Assembly (NCBI GenBank): GCA_016192105.1
Contig: JACPUV010000031.1
Span: forward strand, 35,101 to 99,100
From: Sphingobacteriales bacterium
Lineage (GTDB): Bacteria; Bacteroidota; Bacteroidia; Chitinophagales; Chitinophagaceae
Length of the DNA: 64,000 bases
Direction: 5' to 3'
Shown here piece after piece: positions 35,147 through 43,520 of the stretch. The notes below the pieces were generated by a model. That model searched no databases. It saw only the letters and a program-made list of their open reading frames with translations, and was not told the DNA's origin. Numbering within the stretch: position 1 is the first letter of the stretch; each line of letters starts with the position of its first letter. Position numbers and translations under genes: made by a program.

Positions 35147-35920
35147 ATGCCCACCGCCAAACAAAAGAAAAAAATCCGCCGTTTTTTACTGATCCTTGTA
35201 CTGTTCGCCCTGTTGGGGGTGGCTGCATGGAGAGGCTGGCAATGGTGGGAATACCGGACCGCGAAATACACCCATTACCCCGCCTTTGGGATTTCGATAC
35301 CAGGCGGCTATTCCATTCACGGCATCGATGTTTCCAAGTACCAGCATCTTATTTCCTGGGATGGGGTGAAGCAGATGAGCGTGAAAGATATCCGGCTGGG
35401 ATTTGTTTTTATCAAGGCCACCGAGGGAACGGGTTATACCGATCCGCAGTTCAACCGTAACTGGAAAAAATCAAAAGAAGCCGGAATACTCCGGGGCGCT
35501 TATCATTTCTTTACTCCTTCCCGGGATGGCGGGAAGCAGGCGGCTAATTTTATCCGGGAGGTGGAGCTGGAATCCGGAGATTTTCCCCCGGTGCTGGACC
35601 TGGAGCAACTGAATGGCACACCGGTTGCACAATTGAAGCAGGAGGCAAAAAAATGGCTGGATATTGTGGGGGAACATTATGGGGTGAAGCCGGTTATTTA
35701 TACCAATGTGGATTTTTATAACCGGTACCTTGGGGAAAGCTTTGACGAATACCCGCTCTGGGTGGCTCATTATTATCAGCCGGGGCAACCCCGGATCAAC
35801 CGGGGCTGGGTCTTCTGGCAGCACAGTGACCGGGGCCGGGTAAACGGGATCGTATCCCCGGTGGACTTCAATGTATTTAACGGGGATTCTGCCGCATTCA
35901 GGCAGCTCCTCCTTCCATGA
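35147..35920 (+). CDS. GH25 family lysozyme (N-acetylmuramidase)
   Basis: Peptidoglycan-cleaving glycoside hydrolase family 25. The 257-residue protein has an N-terminal transmembrane anchor or uncleaved signal (LLILVLFALLGVAAWRGW), then the GH25 barrel with HGIDVSKYQ, FVFIKATEGTGY and the catalytic DxE in VLDLEQLNG; the barrel closes with WVFWQHSDRGRVNGI. It is likely held at the inner membrane facing the periplasm. Neighbours are small membrane protein genes on the same strand. Confidence 0.92.
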   Translation: MPTAKQKKKIRRFLLILVLFALLGVAAWRGWQWWEYRTAKYTHYPAFGISIPGGYSIHGIDVSKYQHLISWDGVKQMSVKDIRLGFVFIKATEGTGYTDPQFNRNWKKSKEAGILRGAYHFFTPSRDGGKQAANFIREVELESGDFPPVLDLEQLNGTPVAQLKQEAKKWLDIVGEHYGVKPVIYTNVDFYNRYLGESFDEYPLWVAHYYQPGQPRINRGWVFWQHSDRGRVNGIVSPVDFNVFNGDSAAFRQLLLP

Positions 35921-35975
35921 ACAAAGAAATCAAAGGGGGAGAAATAATAGTACCTTGTTTGCTGAAACAATCGTT

Positions 35976-36203
35976 ATGGAACAGGGATGGGACAGCGATG
36001 TAAAGCGCTTTTTTTCAAAGATCCTTAATTCAATTTCCCTGGCGCTGTTATGGGCCCTGGCCGCCGCTACGGCAGGGATCTACTTTCAATTGGGCTGGGC
36101 GGGTGGTAAACCCATCGTCTTTACCTTCCTTTTTTATATTGTTGCGGTCCTTGGTTTGCTCGGACTGATCCGTTATCTGTACAGGACCTGGAAAAAGGAC
36201 TAA
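35976..36203 (+). CDS. Small membrane protein
   Basis: A 75-residue protein with two hydrophobic helices (ISLALLWALAAATAGIYFQL and IVFTFLFYIVAVLGLLGLIR) and a basic C-terminus. No family is recognised. The start at 35976 avoids overlap with the GH25 gene that the longer in-frame option would need. It lies between the lysozyme and a VanZ-like gene. Confidence 0.6.
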   Translation: MEQGWDSDVKRFFSKILNSISLALLWALAAATAGIYFQLGWAGGKPIVFTFLFYIVAVLGLLGLIRYLYRTWKKD

Positions 36204-36274
36204 GCAAAATACCCGCAGGAGGGGATGGCATAGGGATGGAATTCCTTTACTTTAGAACCTTATATCAAGCCCGC

Positions 36275-36679
36275 ATGGAGTTAAAACTAATAAGCAAGTG
36301 GATCGTTATTACAGGGGTCCTGCTGATCTGGGCGATCAAGTTTTTTATCCGCCCTTTTTTTCATTTTGACCAGCCCCTGCATTTTTTCCTGGGAATAGCG
36401 CCGAATTTCCTGGGCTCCTTCCTGCTTCCCTTCGGGGCCTGCTGGTTTTTCAGTGGCCGGCATCATTTACTGGCCCGCCTGTTCCGGCTGAATGGGACGG
36501 GTGATCTGCGCCTGTTTTGCCTGCTGGGGTTCGGAATGCTGCTGGTGAATGAATACCTACAACTGATCCCCGTATTCGGCCGGACCTTTGATTATTTCGA
36601 TATTGTATTTTCCTCCATCGGTCTCCTGCTCTCGTATTTTGTTTACGGCAGGTTGCAGGAAAGAGTTCAGTTGGTTTAA
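36275..36679 (+). CDS. VanZ-like family membrane protein
   Basis: A 134-residue membrane protein with about four hydrophobic helices. The motif NEYLQLIPVFGRTFDYFDIV followed by a Gly-containing helix is that of VanZ-like proteins, a family of unknown cellular role named after a teicoplanin-resistance protein. The start at 36275 (MELKLISKW) is preferred to 36236, since the upstream part overlaps a promoter-like sequence. Its end overlaps by four bases the end of the converging NTF2-like gene. Confidence 0.65.
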   Translation: MELKLISKWIVITGVLLIWAIKFFIRPFFHFDQPLHFFLGIAPNFLGSFLLPFGACWFFSGRHHLLARLFRLNGTGDLRLFCLLGFGMLLVNEYLQLIPVFGRTFDYFDIVFSSIGLLLSYFVYGRLQERVQLV

Positions 36680-37098
36680 CTGCTGTGATCGGCCACGATC
36701 ACCCAGGCTCCCTTTATTTTACGGAACAACAGGTTGTAATGCCCGCCCACATCGCCGATGCTGCGTTTAAGGGACCATTTGCCCACCACGAAATAGTATT
36801 TGCCGGAAAGCTTTTTTACGGAGATCAGGTTGAAGGACAGTTTGCCCATGGCGGCCGTATCCGGGTATCCTCTTTTATAATTCTTCAGCGTATTGGCCCA
36901 TCCGTATGTCACCCCGCTTTTGCCGATAAACATCAGGGAATCGTTTTCCCAGTACCCCTTCATAAAACGATCAATATTGCCGCTATTCCAGTCCCGGGTT
37001 TGCCGGTCCAGCAATTCGCGGATGGCTCTTTCACCGGCAGTCTGGCCATGAGAAAGAAAGGCGCTGAACAACAGTACCAGGGTAAAGCATATTTTCAT
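36676..37098 (-). CDS. Exported NTF2-like (DUF4440) protein
   Basis: A 140-residue protein with signal peptide MKICFTLVLLFSAFLSHGQ. The mature part has the NTF2/SnoaL-like cone fold pattern: helix AIRELLDRQTRDWNSGNIDR, FMKGYWENDSLMFIGKSG, and the strand run SGKYYFVVGKWSLKRS ending GHYNLLFRKIKGAWVIVADH. Ligand unknown. It is downstream of merC on the same strand, 43 bases apart. Confidence 0.8.
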   Translation of the reverse strand: MKICFTLVLLFSAFLSHGQTAGERAIRELLDRQTRDWNSGNIDRFMKGYWENDSLMFIGKSGVTYGWANTLKNYKRGYPDTAAMGKLSFNLISVKKLSGKYYFVVGKWSLKRSIGDVGGHYNLLFRKIKGAWVIVADHSS

Positions 37099-37141
37099 TG
37101 AAAACTTTTTCCCAAGTTAAGGCAAATGCGGCATTGCAGTA

Positions 37142-37534
37142 TCAATGGTCGCAGTCATCTGCATGGGCATGGTTGTGTACCCGGCAGGAACGGTAATTGT
37201 TCAGGTGCCCGGCAATGATCAGCATGACGGCCGGCACCAGCAACCAGTTATGGTAATCGAGAAAAAACTGTTTCAGTACCAGGAATAGAAAACCAGTGAA
37301 AAACAATCCCATCGGCAGCAGGCTGTGATGGTGCTTTTTATAGCCATGGTACAATGAATAACTGCCGATCGCCAGGGCCAGGAGGATCATGCCTATTTCA
37401 AACCCGGTATGGTGAATGATATTAATGCCGAAAAGCGGGAGGGTACTGAAAAACAGGGGCAGGAGGGCACAGTGAATGGCACAGGCCAGTGAGGTCCCGA
37501 CACCCAATGCGTCCCAATTGATCTTTCCTTTCAT
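37142..37534 (-). CDS. MerC domain membrane protein
   Basis: A 130-residue membrane protein with four hydrophobic helices and the MerC Cys pair in SLACAIHCALLPLFF. The C-terminus is rich in His and Asp (RVHNHAHADDCDH). MerC was defined as a mercury importer, but in Bacteroidota such genes next to Fur-family regulators are more likely to serve zinc or other metals (inference). Its promoter-like sequence is overlapped by a palindrome, and the fur gene lies just across the divergent region. Confidence 0.85.
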   Translation of the reverse strand: MKGKINWDALGVGTSLACAIHCALLPLFFSTLPLFGINIIHHTGFEIGMILLALAIGSYSLYHGYKKHHHSLLPMGLFFTGFLFLVLKQFFLDYHNWLLVPAVMLIIAGHLNNYRSCRVHNHAHADDCDH

Positions 37535-37543
37535 CCGAGCCGG

Positions 37544-37575
37544 TAAAGGTAGTAAAAAGGCAACATAGTTGCAAA
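37544..37575 (-). promoter_or_regulatory. merC promoter overlapped by palindromic operator candidate
   Basis: On the minus strand TTTG (37575-37572), 20 bases, then TACCTTTA (37551-37544) resemble -33 and -7 elements. GCAAC-ATA-GTTGC (37560-37572) lies in the spacer, where a bound repressor would block transcription. The Fur-family protein encoded at 38283 is the obvious candidate. The implied leader is only a few bases long. Confidence 0.4.
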
Positions 37576-37591
37576 ATATTCATAGGATCCG

Positions 37592-37621
37592 TTTATCGGA
37601 ACAATCCGGGGCTTAACTTTG
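37592..37621 (+). promoter_or_regulatory. Promoter of the SCO-fur operon
   Basis: TAACTTTG at 37614-37621 matches the Bacteroidota -7 consensus exactly. The -33 side is weaker (TTTA at 37592-37595). The distance to the SCO start codon is 22 bases. The GCAAC/GTTGC palindrome lies about 40 bases upstream of the -7 box. Confidence 0.45.
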
Positions 37622-37643
37622 TTCCTTTAATTAAGCGGATTTT

Positions 37644-38252
37644 ATGTCAAAAAAGGGATGGCTTTATACGATATTTTTTGTGGCACTGGCGCTGGGTTTT
37701 TATTTCGTGCTCGCCCTGGTGATACCCGGGTTTACCACCCCCAAAGTGGTCCCGGTAAGCTTTGTACGGCCTTTTAGTTTTACCACGCAGGACGGAATGG
37801 CATTTACGGAAAAAGAGGTGGCGGGGAAAGTCTATGTGGCCGAGTATTTCTTTACCACCTGCAAGACCATCTGCCCGGTAATGAATAACCACATGCGGGA
37901 AGTGTACAATGCATTCCGGGACGAGGACGGATTCCTGATCCTTTCGCACACCTGCGATCCCGAAACGGATTCCGTACCCCAAATGAAAAAATACGCGGAT
38001 TCCATGAAGGTGGATACCCGTCGCTGGGTCTTCCTGACCGGGCGAAAAGACAGTTTGTACAACATGGCCCGGGTAAGTTATACCATCGACGATCCCAATA
38101 ATAACCTGAAGCGTATTGAAGACCAGTTTTTGCATACCCAGTTCTGGGCGCTGGTGGACAGGAACGGGGATGTGAGAAAGATCTACGACGGGATCAAATA
38201 CAGCGAAGTCAAAAAAATGATTGTTGATGCAAAAAAACTGCTGAAAGAGTAG
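37644..38252 (+). CDS. SCO1/SenC family protein
   Basis: A 202-residue membrane-anchored thioredoxin-fold protein (N-terminal helix LYTIFFVALALGFYFVLALV). The copper-binding CxxxC is present in FFTTCKTICPVMN, and the distal His in DQFLHTQFWALVD. SCO proteins deliver copper to cytochrome c oxidase or act as thiol reductases. It is followed after 30 bases by a Fur-family gene and faces merC, so this is a metal-homeostasis locus. Confidence 0.9.
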   Translation: MSKKGWLYTIFFVALALGFYFVLALVIPGFTTPKVVPVSFVRPFSFTTQDGMAFTEKEVAGKVYVAEYFFTTCKTICPVMNNHMREVYNAFRDEDGFLILSHTCDPETDSVPQMKKYADSMKVDTRRWVFLTGRKDSLYNMARVSYTIDDPNNNLKRIEDQFLHTQFWALVDRNGDVRKIYDGIKYSEVKKMIVDAKKLLKE

Positions 38253-38282
38253 GGAATAAAAGGATAAGTCAAATTTCACCGT

Positions 38283-38732
38283 ATGTCCAATAAAACCATC
38301 GAGGATATCGAAAACCGGATCGCTTCCCTGCTGAAGCGGAGCGACCTGAGTGTAACAGAAAGCCGCCGGAAGATCCTGCACCTTTTCCTGGAGCAGCCGG
38401 GCGCCCTGGCCCATGGCGATATTGAACGAAAGGCCGGGGAAAAATTTGACCGCGTTACCGTCTATCGCACCCTCCAGGCTTTTGTGGACAAGGGCATTAT
38501 TCATACCATTCCCACAGCTGATAATTCCATCCGCTATGCGCTCTGCAAGGATGATTGTTCAGCGGGACATCACCATGACCACCATGTCCACTTTGTTTGC
38601 AGTATCTGCAACAATACCTATTGCCTGGATGATGTGGTTACCCCGGAGATCAAACTACCAAAGGGGTATCATGCGGAGCAGGTAGAAGTAGTGGTGGAAG
38701 GAGTTTGTAAGAATTGTAAGGGAAGAGAATAA
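38283..38732 (+). CDS. Fur family transcriptional regulator
   Basis: A 149-residue metal-dependent repressor: winged helix (SVTESRRKILHLFLEQPGAL, recognition helix near FDRVTVYRTLQAFVDKG), a His-rich metal site (AGHHHDHHVHFVC), and a structural zinc site with CSICNNTYC and CKNC near the C-terminus. Whether it is Fur, Zur or another type cannot be told. Co-transcription with the SCO gene and the palindrome over the merC promoter suggest it controls this divergent locus. Confidence 0.88.
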   Translation: MSNKTIEDIENRIASLLKRSDLSVTESRRKILHLFLEQPGALAHGDIERKAGEKFDRVTVYRTLQAFVDKGIIHTIPTADNSIRYALCKDDCSAGHHHDHHVHFVCSICNNTYCLDDVVTPEIKLPKGYHAEQVEVVVEGVCKNCKGRE

Positions 38733-39090
38733 TCACCCGGAGCCAAAGATCCCGGGATCCAAATCTAAAACCCGGCCCGGAATAATGATTGGAATTTGGG
38801 AACAGCACCGGTGCAACAAATAAAAATAGCTTAACACAACTACCGGCTTATTCTTTAGGGCGCTGCCAATTCAGTATTTCCCCCCCGTTCTTTTAATAAA
38901 AACAAAGCCCCGGTGTAGAAACATCGGGACTTTAGGTTAAGGCTCTGATTAGTAGCTATTTTAACTGCGTAAAATATACGCAGTAATATAGTCAGGCGCA
39001 ATGAAGCACCTATTTTTCTAAGTCAAAAATAACATGTGGTTTTGATATTTCCGAAAAAATGATATACCACTTTCGGGGTATTTTTTGGGC
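38733..39090. other. Gene-free spacer of about 360 bases
   Basis: Lies between the converging fur and M3 peptidase genes. It contains the minus-strand terminator at 38885-38932. I see no coding frame, repeat array or RNA gene in the rest. Confidence 0.5.
38885..38932 (-). terminator. Terminator after the M3 peptidase gene
   Basis: On the minus strand CCCGATGT-TTCT-ACACCGGG (38932-38911 region) forms a nearly perfect stem followed by a T-rich stretch ending in TTTTTATT. It lies about 160 bases after the peptidase stop codon. Confidence 0.5.
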
Positions 39091-40815
39091 TTATAACTGG
39101 TCTAACTCAGTTTTCACAAATTCCATCAGCGCTTTTATCGCTTTTAGCGAGAAATCGAATTGTAAACCAGCGGCTTTGAACAGTTCCGGCAGCGTTTGCG
39201 TTCCCCCCAGCCGCAGGGCATTTATATAATTACCGACCGCTTTTTCGGGGTTTTGCTTGTATTGTTGCCACAAACCGATGGCGCCCAGCTGGGCAATCCC
39301 ATATTCGATATAATAAAAAGGGACTTCATAGAGGTGTAATTGCCGGTGCCAGGAATAACGGCGGTATTCCTCCAGCCCGCTGAAGTTGATGACCGGGGAG
39401 GAAAATTCGTTCAGGATCTCCAGCCATTTACCGGCTCTTTCGGCTTCAGTATGTCCCGGGTTTTCATAGGCCCAGTGCTGAAATTTGTCAATGGTGGCGA
39501 TCCAGGGGAAGATCGTGATGACCCTTTCCAGTTGCTGCTCTTTGGCCCTTTTCAACTCTTCCGGGTCCGTAAAGAACACCTGCCAGTGGTTCATGGAAAA
39601 CAATTCCATGCTCATACTGGCCACTTCGGCGATTTCGGTGGGGTATTCCTTGAATCCGTTCAGTTCCAGTTCATGCGCCAGGAAAGAGTGGATGGCATGT
39701 CCGCCTTCGTGTACCATCGTGGTTACATCATCTAAAGTGCCGGCGGCGTTCATAAAAATAAAGGGGGCGCCGGTTTCGGCCAGCGGGCAATTGTAGCCAC
39801 CCGGGGCCTTGCCTTTACGGCTCTCGAGGTCCAGTCTTCCCATTTCCCGCATTTTAGCCAGGCAGTCTCCAAAGAAAGGCCGCATGGTATTGAAGCAGGC
39901 AATGGCCTTTTCGGTGAGTTCCTTACCGGTTTGGAAAGGGCGCAGGGGATTGGTACCGGCGGGTTCGGCTTCCAGGTCCCAGGGGCGCAGGTCCGTCAGC
40001 CCCAGCTTTTTCTTCTTCGTTTCATAAAGCTGGTTGACCAGGGGCATTACCTGCAGCTTTACCGCTTCGTGAAACTGGTAACAGTTCTCCTTGTTATAAT
40101 CAAAACGGCCCAGCTCGAGAAAACGGTAATCCCGGTAATTGGCAAAGTCCGCATTGACCGCCAGTTGCTGGCGTTTCAGTAAAAGGCCGCTGAACAGATC
40201 ATTCAGCGCATTTTTATCCTGTAGTCTTCGTTCGCTGATCTTCCGGTAAACCGACTCCCGCAGGCCGCGGTCGGGGTCTTCCAGGAATTTAGCCGCCTGC
40301 TGCAGCGTATATTCCTGACCGTTTACCTCTACTGTCATTTTCCCGGAGATCATACCAAACTGCTGCTGCATTACATTCAGTTCGGCATGAATCGGTATGT
40401 TTTCTTCCCGGAAAATGTCGATGTTCTTCTTTACGTTCCGCAGGTAAGTAAAGTATTTTTGCTGGTCCAGCTCTCTGGTAAAGGGGCAATTCAGCAATTT
40501 CTTATTCAGCCGGTCCGAATAGGGCTGGATCTTCGGCTGTAGTTCTATCATAAAGAAGGTGAAAGCCTGTTCCAGCTCCTTATTCTCCGTATCACAGGTC
40601 ATTTTGATCTGTCGCCAGCAGGCATCCTCGCTGATTACCGCTTCCACTTCACTGCAATCCTTCAGCCACTTTTCCAGTGCGGGAACGGAATCAAGGGTTC
40701 TTTCCTCCAGGTTTTTAAGCCAGGGTTCCAGGGTCTCCCAGCTGGTAAGCACAAATCCTTCCGGTAAAAAATGCCGGGCTAATTTTTTGATATCCGCACT
40801 GTAGGGCATACACAT
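39091..40815 (-). CDS. M3 family oligoendopeptidase
   Basis: Cytoplasmic zinc oligopeptidase of the thimet/PepF type, 574 residues. The zinc motif HEGGH lies in TTMVHEGGHAIHSFLAHE, with the third ligand Glu in EYPTEIAEVASMSMEL. It should cleave short peptides during protein turnover. Start at 40815 or 40809 (two close ATGs). The DUF5606 gene is upstream on the same strand with heptamer array 4 between them. Confidence 0.92.
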   Translation of the reverse strand: MCMPYSADIKKLARHFLPEGFVLTSWETLEPWLKNLEERTLDSVPALEKWLKDCSEVEAVISEDACWRQIKMTCDTENKELEQAFTFFMIELQPKIQPYSDRLNKKLLNCPFTRELDQQKYFTYLRNVKKNIDIFREENIPIHAELNVMQQQFGMISGKMTVEVNGQEYTLQQAAKFLEDPDRGLRESVYRKISERRLQDKNALNDLFSGLLLKRQQLAVNADFANYRDYRFLELGRFDYNKENCYQFHEAVKLQVMPLVNQLYETKKKKLGLTDLRPWDLEAEPAGTNPLRPFQTGKELTEKAIACFNTMRPFFGDCLAKMREMGRLDLESRKGKAPGGYNCPLAETGAPFIFMNAAGTLDDVTTMVHEGGHAIHSFLAHELELNGFKEYPTEIAEVASMSMELFSMNHWQVFFTDPEELKRAKEQQLERVITIFPWIATIDKFQHWAYENPGHTEAERAGKWLEILNEFSSPVINFSGLEEYRRYSWHRQLHLYEVPFYYIEYGIAQLGAIGLWQQYKQNPEKAVGNYINALRLGGTQTLPELFKAAGLQFDFSLKAIKALMEFVKTELDQL

Positions 40816-40852
40816 GTTTTAAATGTAAAAAAGCTATTCCAGATCTTGAAAT

Positions 40853-40887
40853 AGCTTTCAGCTATCAGCGGATGGCTAACAGCTAAC
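40853..40887. repeat. Heptamer array 4
   Basis: Five contiguous 7-bp units: AGCTTTC, AGCTATC, AGCGGAT, GGCTAAC, AGCTAAC. The array ends seven bases before the end of the DUF5606 gene (minus strand, stop at 40894-40896), so it again abuts a gene 3' end. Confidence 0.75.
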
Positions 40888-40893
40888 TGAATA

Positions 40894-41430
40894 TTATTCG
40901 GCTTTCTTTTTTTTGGCCGGGGCTTTTTTCGGCTTTTCATCTGTGTTTTCTGCAGATTCTTTCCTGGCCCTTGTTTTTTTGGCCGGCTTTTCTTCTGCTA
41001 CCGGGGCTGCCACCACGGCTTCTTCCACCGGTTCTTCTTCGGGAATTTCGGACAGTTTGATCTCCACACTGGCCGCTTTGAGCACGGCATACCACTTCAC
41101 CATTTTTTTCATATCACTGGCATAAACCCGCTCAAAGTCCATATCCGGGTAAACCTTCTCAAAATATTTTTTAACTGCGGCGGCATCCTTCTCTTCCGGC
41201 AGTTTTTGACCGGCCTTATCCATGGCGGTAAATACATCCACCAGGTTTACATTGTCCCGGACGGTGTACACTTCAATACTTTCCAGGTGCGAGAAATTGT
41301 GGACACGGCTGGAGACGAAACGGGTGCTTTGATCTTCCAGGGAGCGGACAATGGCTCCGTCCGTTTTACTGTTGATCAGTTCAAACAAACCCGGCAACCC
41401 GGTCACGGCAACTAATTTACTGTATTCCAT
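40894..41430 (-). CDS. DUF5606 domain protein
   Basis: A 178-residue cytoplasmic protein. The N-terminal 125 residues (MEYSKLVAVTGLPGLFELIN, SSRVHNFSHLESIEVYTVRD) fit the DUF5606 family of Bacteroidota, function unknown. The C-terminal 50 residues are a Lys/Ala/Glu/Pro-rich disordered tail (KPKKAPAKKKKAE), suggestive of nucleic-acid or ribosome binding, though this is inference. The start at 41430 is the family start. Confidence 0.82.
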   Translation of the reverse strand: MEYSKLVAVTGLPGLFELINSKTDGAIVRSLEDQSTRFVSSRVHNFSHLESIEVYTVRDNVNLVDVFTAMDKAGQKLPEEKDAAAVKKYFEKVYPDMDFERVYASDMKKMVKWYAVLKAASVEIKLSEIPEEEPVEEAVVAAPVAEEKPAKKTRARKESAENTDEKPKKAPAKKKKAE

Positions 41431-41572
41431 AAGTTTTTTAATAATTGGGACTGCAAGATACTTGAGTTCCGGCAAATAGACAGCTATGAAATTAAGTCCC
41501 CGGCCGGCGAACGTTTTTGGGGAAACGACCGTCTTATTTACCGTATCTTTCCTTTACCTAAAACGAATATCA

Positions 41573-41983
41573 ATGAAAAAAATTTCCTTCCTGCTATTGG
41601 TTTCCATGACCTTGTCAGCAGCCGTTTTAGCCCAGCCGGGCGGCGGTTTTCAGCGCCAGACCCCTGAGCAAAGGGTGGCCCGGATACACCAGAAACTCGA
41701 CAGCGCCTTTAAACTGGATGCGGCTCTTTTTGCTAAACTGGATACGGCACTGGTCATGTTGTACAGAAAACAGGATGCCCGGATGCAGGAACTCTTCTCC
41801 GGTGGCGACCGGCCTGACCGGGAAACCATGATGGCTGAAAGACAAAAATTTACAGATGCACAGGATGAAATGCTGAAAGCTGTTTTAACCAAAGAGCAAT
41901 ACGACACCTGGAAAGAAAAGATCCAGCCCTCCCTTCGGCCCCAGCGCCCTGCTGGCGGCGGACCCGGTGGCGGACAACAATGA
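41573..41983 (+). CDS. Small exported hypothetical protein
   Basis: A 136-residue protein with signal peptide MKKISFLLLVSMTLSAAVLA. The mature part is helical and charged (TPEQRVARIHQKLDSAFKLD, FTDAQDEMLKAVLTKEQYDTW) and ends in a Gly/Pro-rich tail. The spacing of TPEQR and LTKEQYDTW resembles LTxxQ-type Spy/CpxP periplasmic proteins, but the match is loose. A clear terminator follows, so it is a single-gene unit. Confidence 0.65.
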   Translation: MKKISFLLLVSMTLSAAVLAQPGGGFQRQTPEQRVARIHQKLDSAFKLDAALFAKLDTALVMLYRKQDARMQELFSGGDRPDRETMMAERQKFTDAQDEMLKAVLTKEQYDTWKEKIQPSLRPQRPAGGGPGGGQQ

Positions 41984-42010
41984 TCTTTTTTATAGAAGCA
42001 TAAGCAAAGA

Positions 42011-42039
42011 ACCGTTCCGGGAAAGGAACGGTTTTTTTT
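42011..42039 (+). terminator. Intrinsic terminator
   Basis: Stem ACCGTTCC (42011-42018) / GGAACGGT (42025-42032) with a six-base loop and an eight-base T-run. It ends the transcript of the small exported protein gene at 41573. Confidence 0.85.
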
Positions 42040-42095
42040 ATGAATGGCGGGCTGCTTTGGTAAAAATTGCTGATCTTAACGGGAAATCAACGCAA

Positions 42096-42485
42096 ATGAA
42101 TAATGCGATCAGCTGGTTTGAAATACCGGCTACGGACCTGGACAGGGCCACCCGTTTTTACGAAACCATTTTCGGGATATCCCTGGCAGTGCTCGACCTC
42201 CCCAATATCCGGATGCGCATGTTTCCCCTTGATGATATGATGACCCAGGTGGGAGGGGCTGTGGTGGACAGCGGGGGTTTTCATAAACCTTCTTCCACCG
42301 ATGGCCCGCTGATCTACCTGAACGGGAATCCCGACCTGCAAACCGTGCTGGATAAAGTGGAAGCGGCAGGTGGTACGATCCTGGTGCCCAAAACAGCGAT
42401 CTCCCCGGAATACGGGTATATGGCCGTGATCATTGATACAGAAGGAAACCGGATCGGGTTGCATTCCGTACCCGCTGGTAGGTAA
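42096..42485 (+). CDS. VOC family (glyoxalase-like) protein
   Basis: A 129-residue protein with one vicinal-oxygen-chelate domain: NAISWFEIPATDLDRATRFY at the start, then the second beta-alpha-beta unit LDKVEAAGGTILVPKTAISP and the closing strand EYGYMAVIIDTEGNRIGLHS. Members are glyoxalases, dioxygenases or resistance proteins; the reaction is unknown. It begins after a terminator and is followed by TfoX-N and DUF1801 genes on the same strand. Confidence 0.85.
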   Translation: MNNAISWFEIPATDLDRATRFYETIFGISLAVLDLPNIRMRMFPLDDMMTQVGGAVVDSGGFHKPSSTDGPLIYLNGNPDLQTVLDKVEAAGGTILVPKTAISPEYGYMAVIIDTEGNRIGLHSVPAGR

Positions 42486-42551
42486 ACAATGGGATTTTCT
42501 GAGTGTGGTCCCTAACCCGGTTCCCTGGAATAAAATGCTAAATAACCTGTC

Positions 42552-42917
42552 ATGGCATATAACGAAAAACTGGCTGACCGGGTCCGGGAAATAATTGTGC
42601 TGACCCATAAGCGGGTGGAGGAGAAGAAAATGTTCGGCGGACTTTGTTTTATGGTGAATGATAAAATGTGCGTGGGTGTCGAAAAAGAAAGACTGATGAT
42701 CCGGTTGGACCCCGCCCGCTACGAAGCAGTGTTGGAAATGGAAGGCTGCCGTCCCATGGATTTCACCGGGCGGATCATGAAGGGATATGTATTTGTGGAC
42801 GCCGCGGTGCTGAACACAAAAAAGAAACTGGGGTACTGGCTGCAACTGGCGCTGGAATATAATGCCATCGCCCGGTCTTCTAAAAAGGCGCCCGCCGGGG
42901 AAAGAAGAAAAGTTTAA
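42552..42917 (+). CDS. TfoX N-terminal domain protein
   Basis: A 121-residue protein consisting of the TfoX/Sxy N-terminal domain: KKMFGGLCFMVNDKMCVGVE, LMIRLDPARYEAVLEM and MKGYVFVDAAVL. It lacks the C-terminal domain of the competence regulator, so involvement in competence is doubtful. Function unknown. It is placed between VOC and DUF1801 genes; these small families are often found together. Confidence 0.85.
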   Translation: MAYNEKLADRVREIIVLTHKRVEEKKMFGGLCFMVNDKMCVGVEKERLMIRLDPARYEAVLEMEGCRPMDFTGRIMKGYVFVDAAVLNTKKKLGYWLQLALEYNAIARSSKKAPAGERRKV

Positions 42918-42938
42918 TTTATTATTCAATCGAATACT

Positions 42939-43400
42939 ATGCAATCCAAAGCTGCCACAGTAGATCAGTACCTCGCCGAACTACCGGGAGACCGCCAAAA
43001 AGCCATGAATGAATTACGAAAAGTGATTAAGAAAAACCTTCCCAAAGGATTCCAGGAATGTATGAATTACGGCATGATCGGTTATGTGGTGCCGCATTCC
43101 AAATATCCGGCCGGGTATCATTGCGATCCCAAACTGCCCCTGCCCTTTATGGGGATCGCTTCCCAGAAAAATTTTATCGCTGTTTATCACATGGGTGTAT
43201 ATGCGGACCCCAAACTGCTGAACTGGTTTACAACGGCGCATGCCAACGCATCATCCAAAAAACTGGATATGGGCAAGAGCTGCATGCGGTATAAGAAGCC
43301 GGAGGATATTCCGTACCAGCTGATCGGTGAACTGGTGACTAAGATGACGCCGGATGAATGGATTGCTTTATATGAGAAGAGTTTCAGGCGTAAAAAATGA
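42939..43400 (+). CDS. DUF1801 domain protein
   Basis: A 153-residue soluble protein of the DUF1801 family: VDQYLAELPGDRQKAMNELR, then FQECMNYGMIGYVVPHSKYP and the helix KKPEDIPYQLIGELVTKMTP. Function unknown. It is 22 bases after the TfoX-N gene and probably in one operon with it. A bidirectional terminator separates it from the converging DUF1579 gene. Confidence 0.85.
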   Translation: MQSKAATVDQYLAELPGDRQKAMNELRKVIKKNLPKGFQECMNYGMIGYVVPHSKYPAGYHCDPKLPLPFMGIASQKNFIAVYHMGVYADPKLLNWFTTAHANASSKKLDMGKSCMRYKKPEDIPYQLIGELVTKMTPDEWIALYEKSFRRKK

Positions 43401-43477
43401 GTCATGGTTTTTTTTCACATGGAGCCGGATACCCGAACTTCCCATGGAAAAAACGAAAAGGGAAGAAAGGAATAATA

Positions 43478-43506
43478 AAAAACCCGGACGAACATCCGGG
43501 TTTTTT
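43478..43506. terminator. Bidirectional terminator
   Basis: Stem CCCGGA (43483-43488) / TCCGGG (43495-43500), with A-run on the left and T6 on the right, so it can end transcripts of both the DUF1801 gene (+) and the DUF1579 gene (-). Confidence 0.8.
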
Positions 43507-43520
43507 GCTGCGCCCTGCTT

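Noticed and set aside
42552..42917. Competence regulator TfoX
   Set aside because: Only the N-terminal domain is present; without the C-terminal domain or other competence genes nearby, a regulatory role is not supported.
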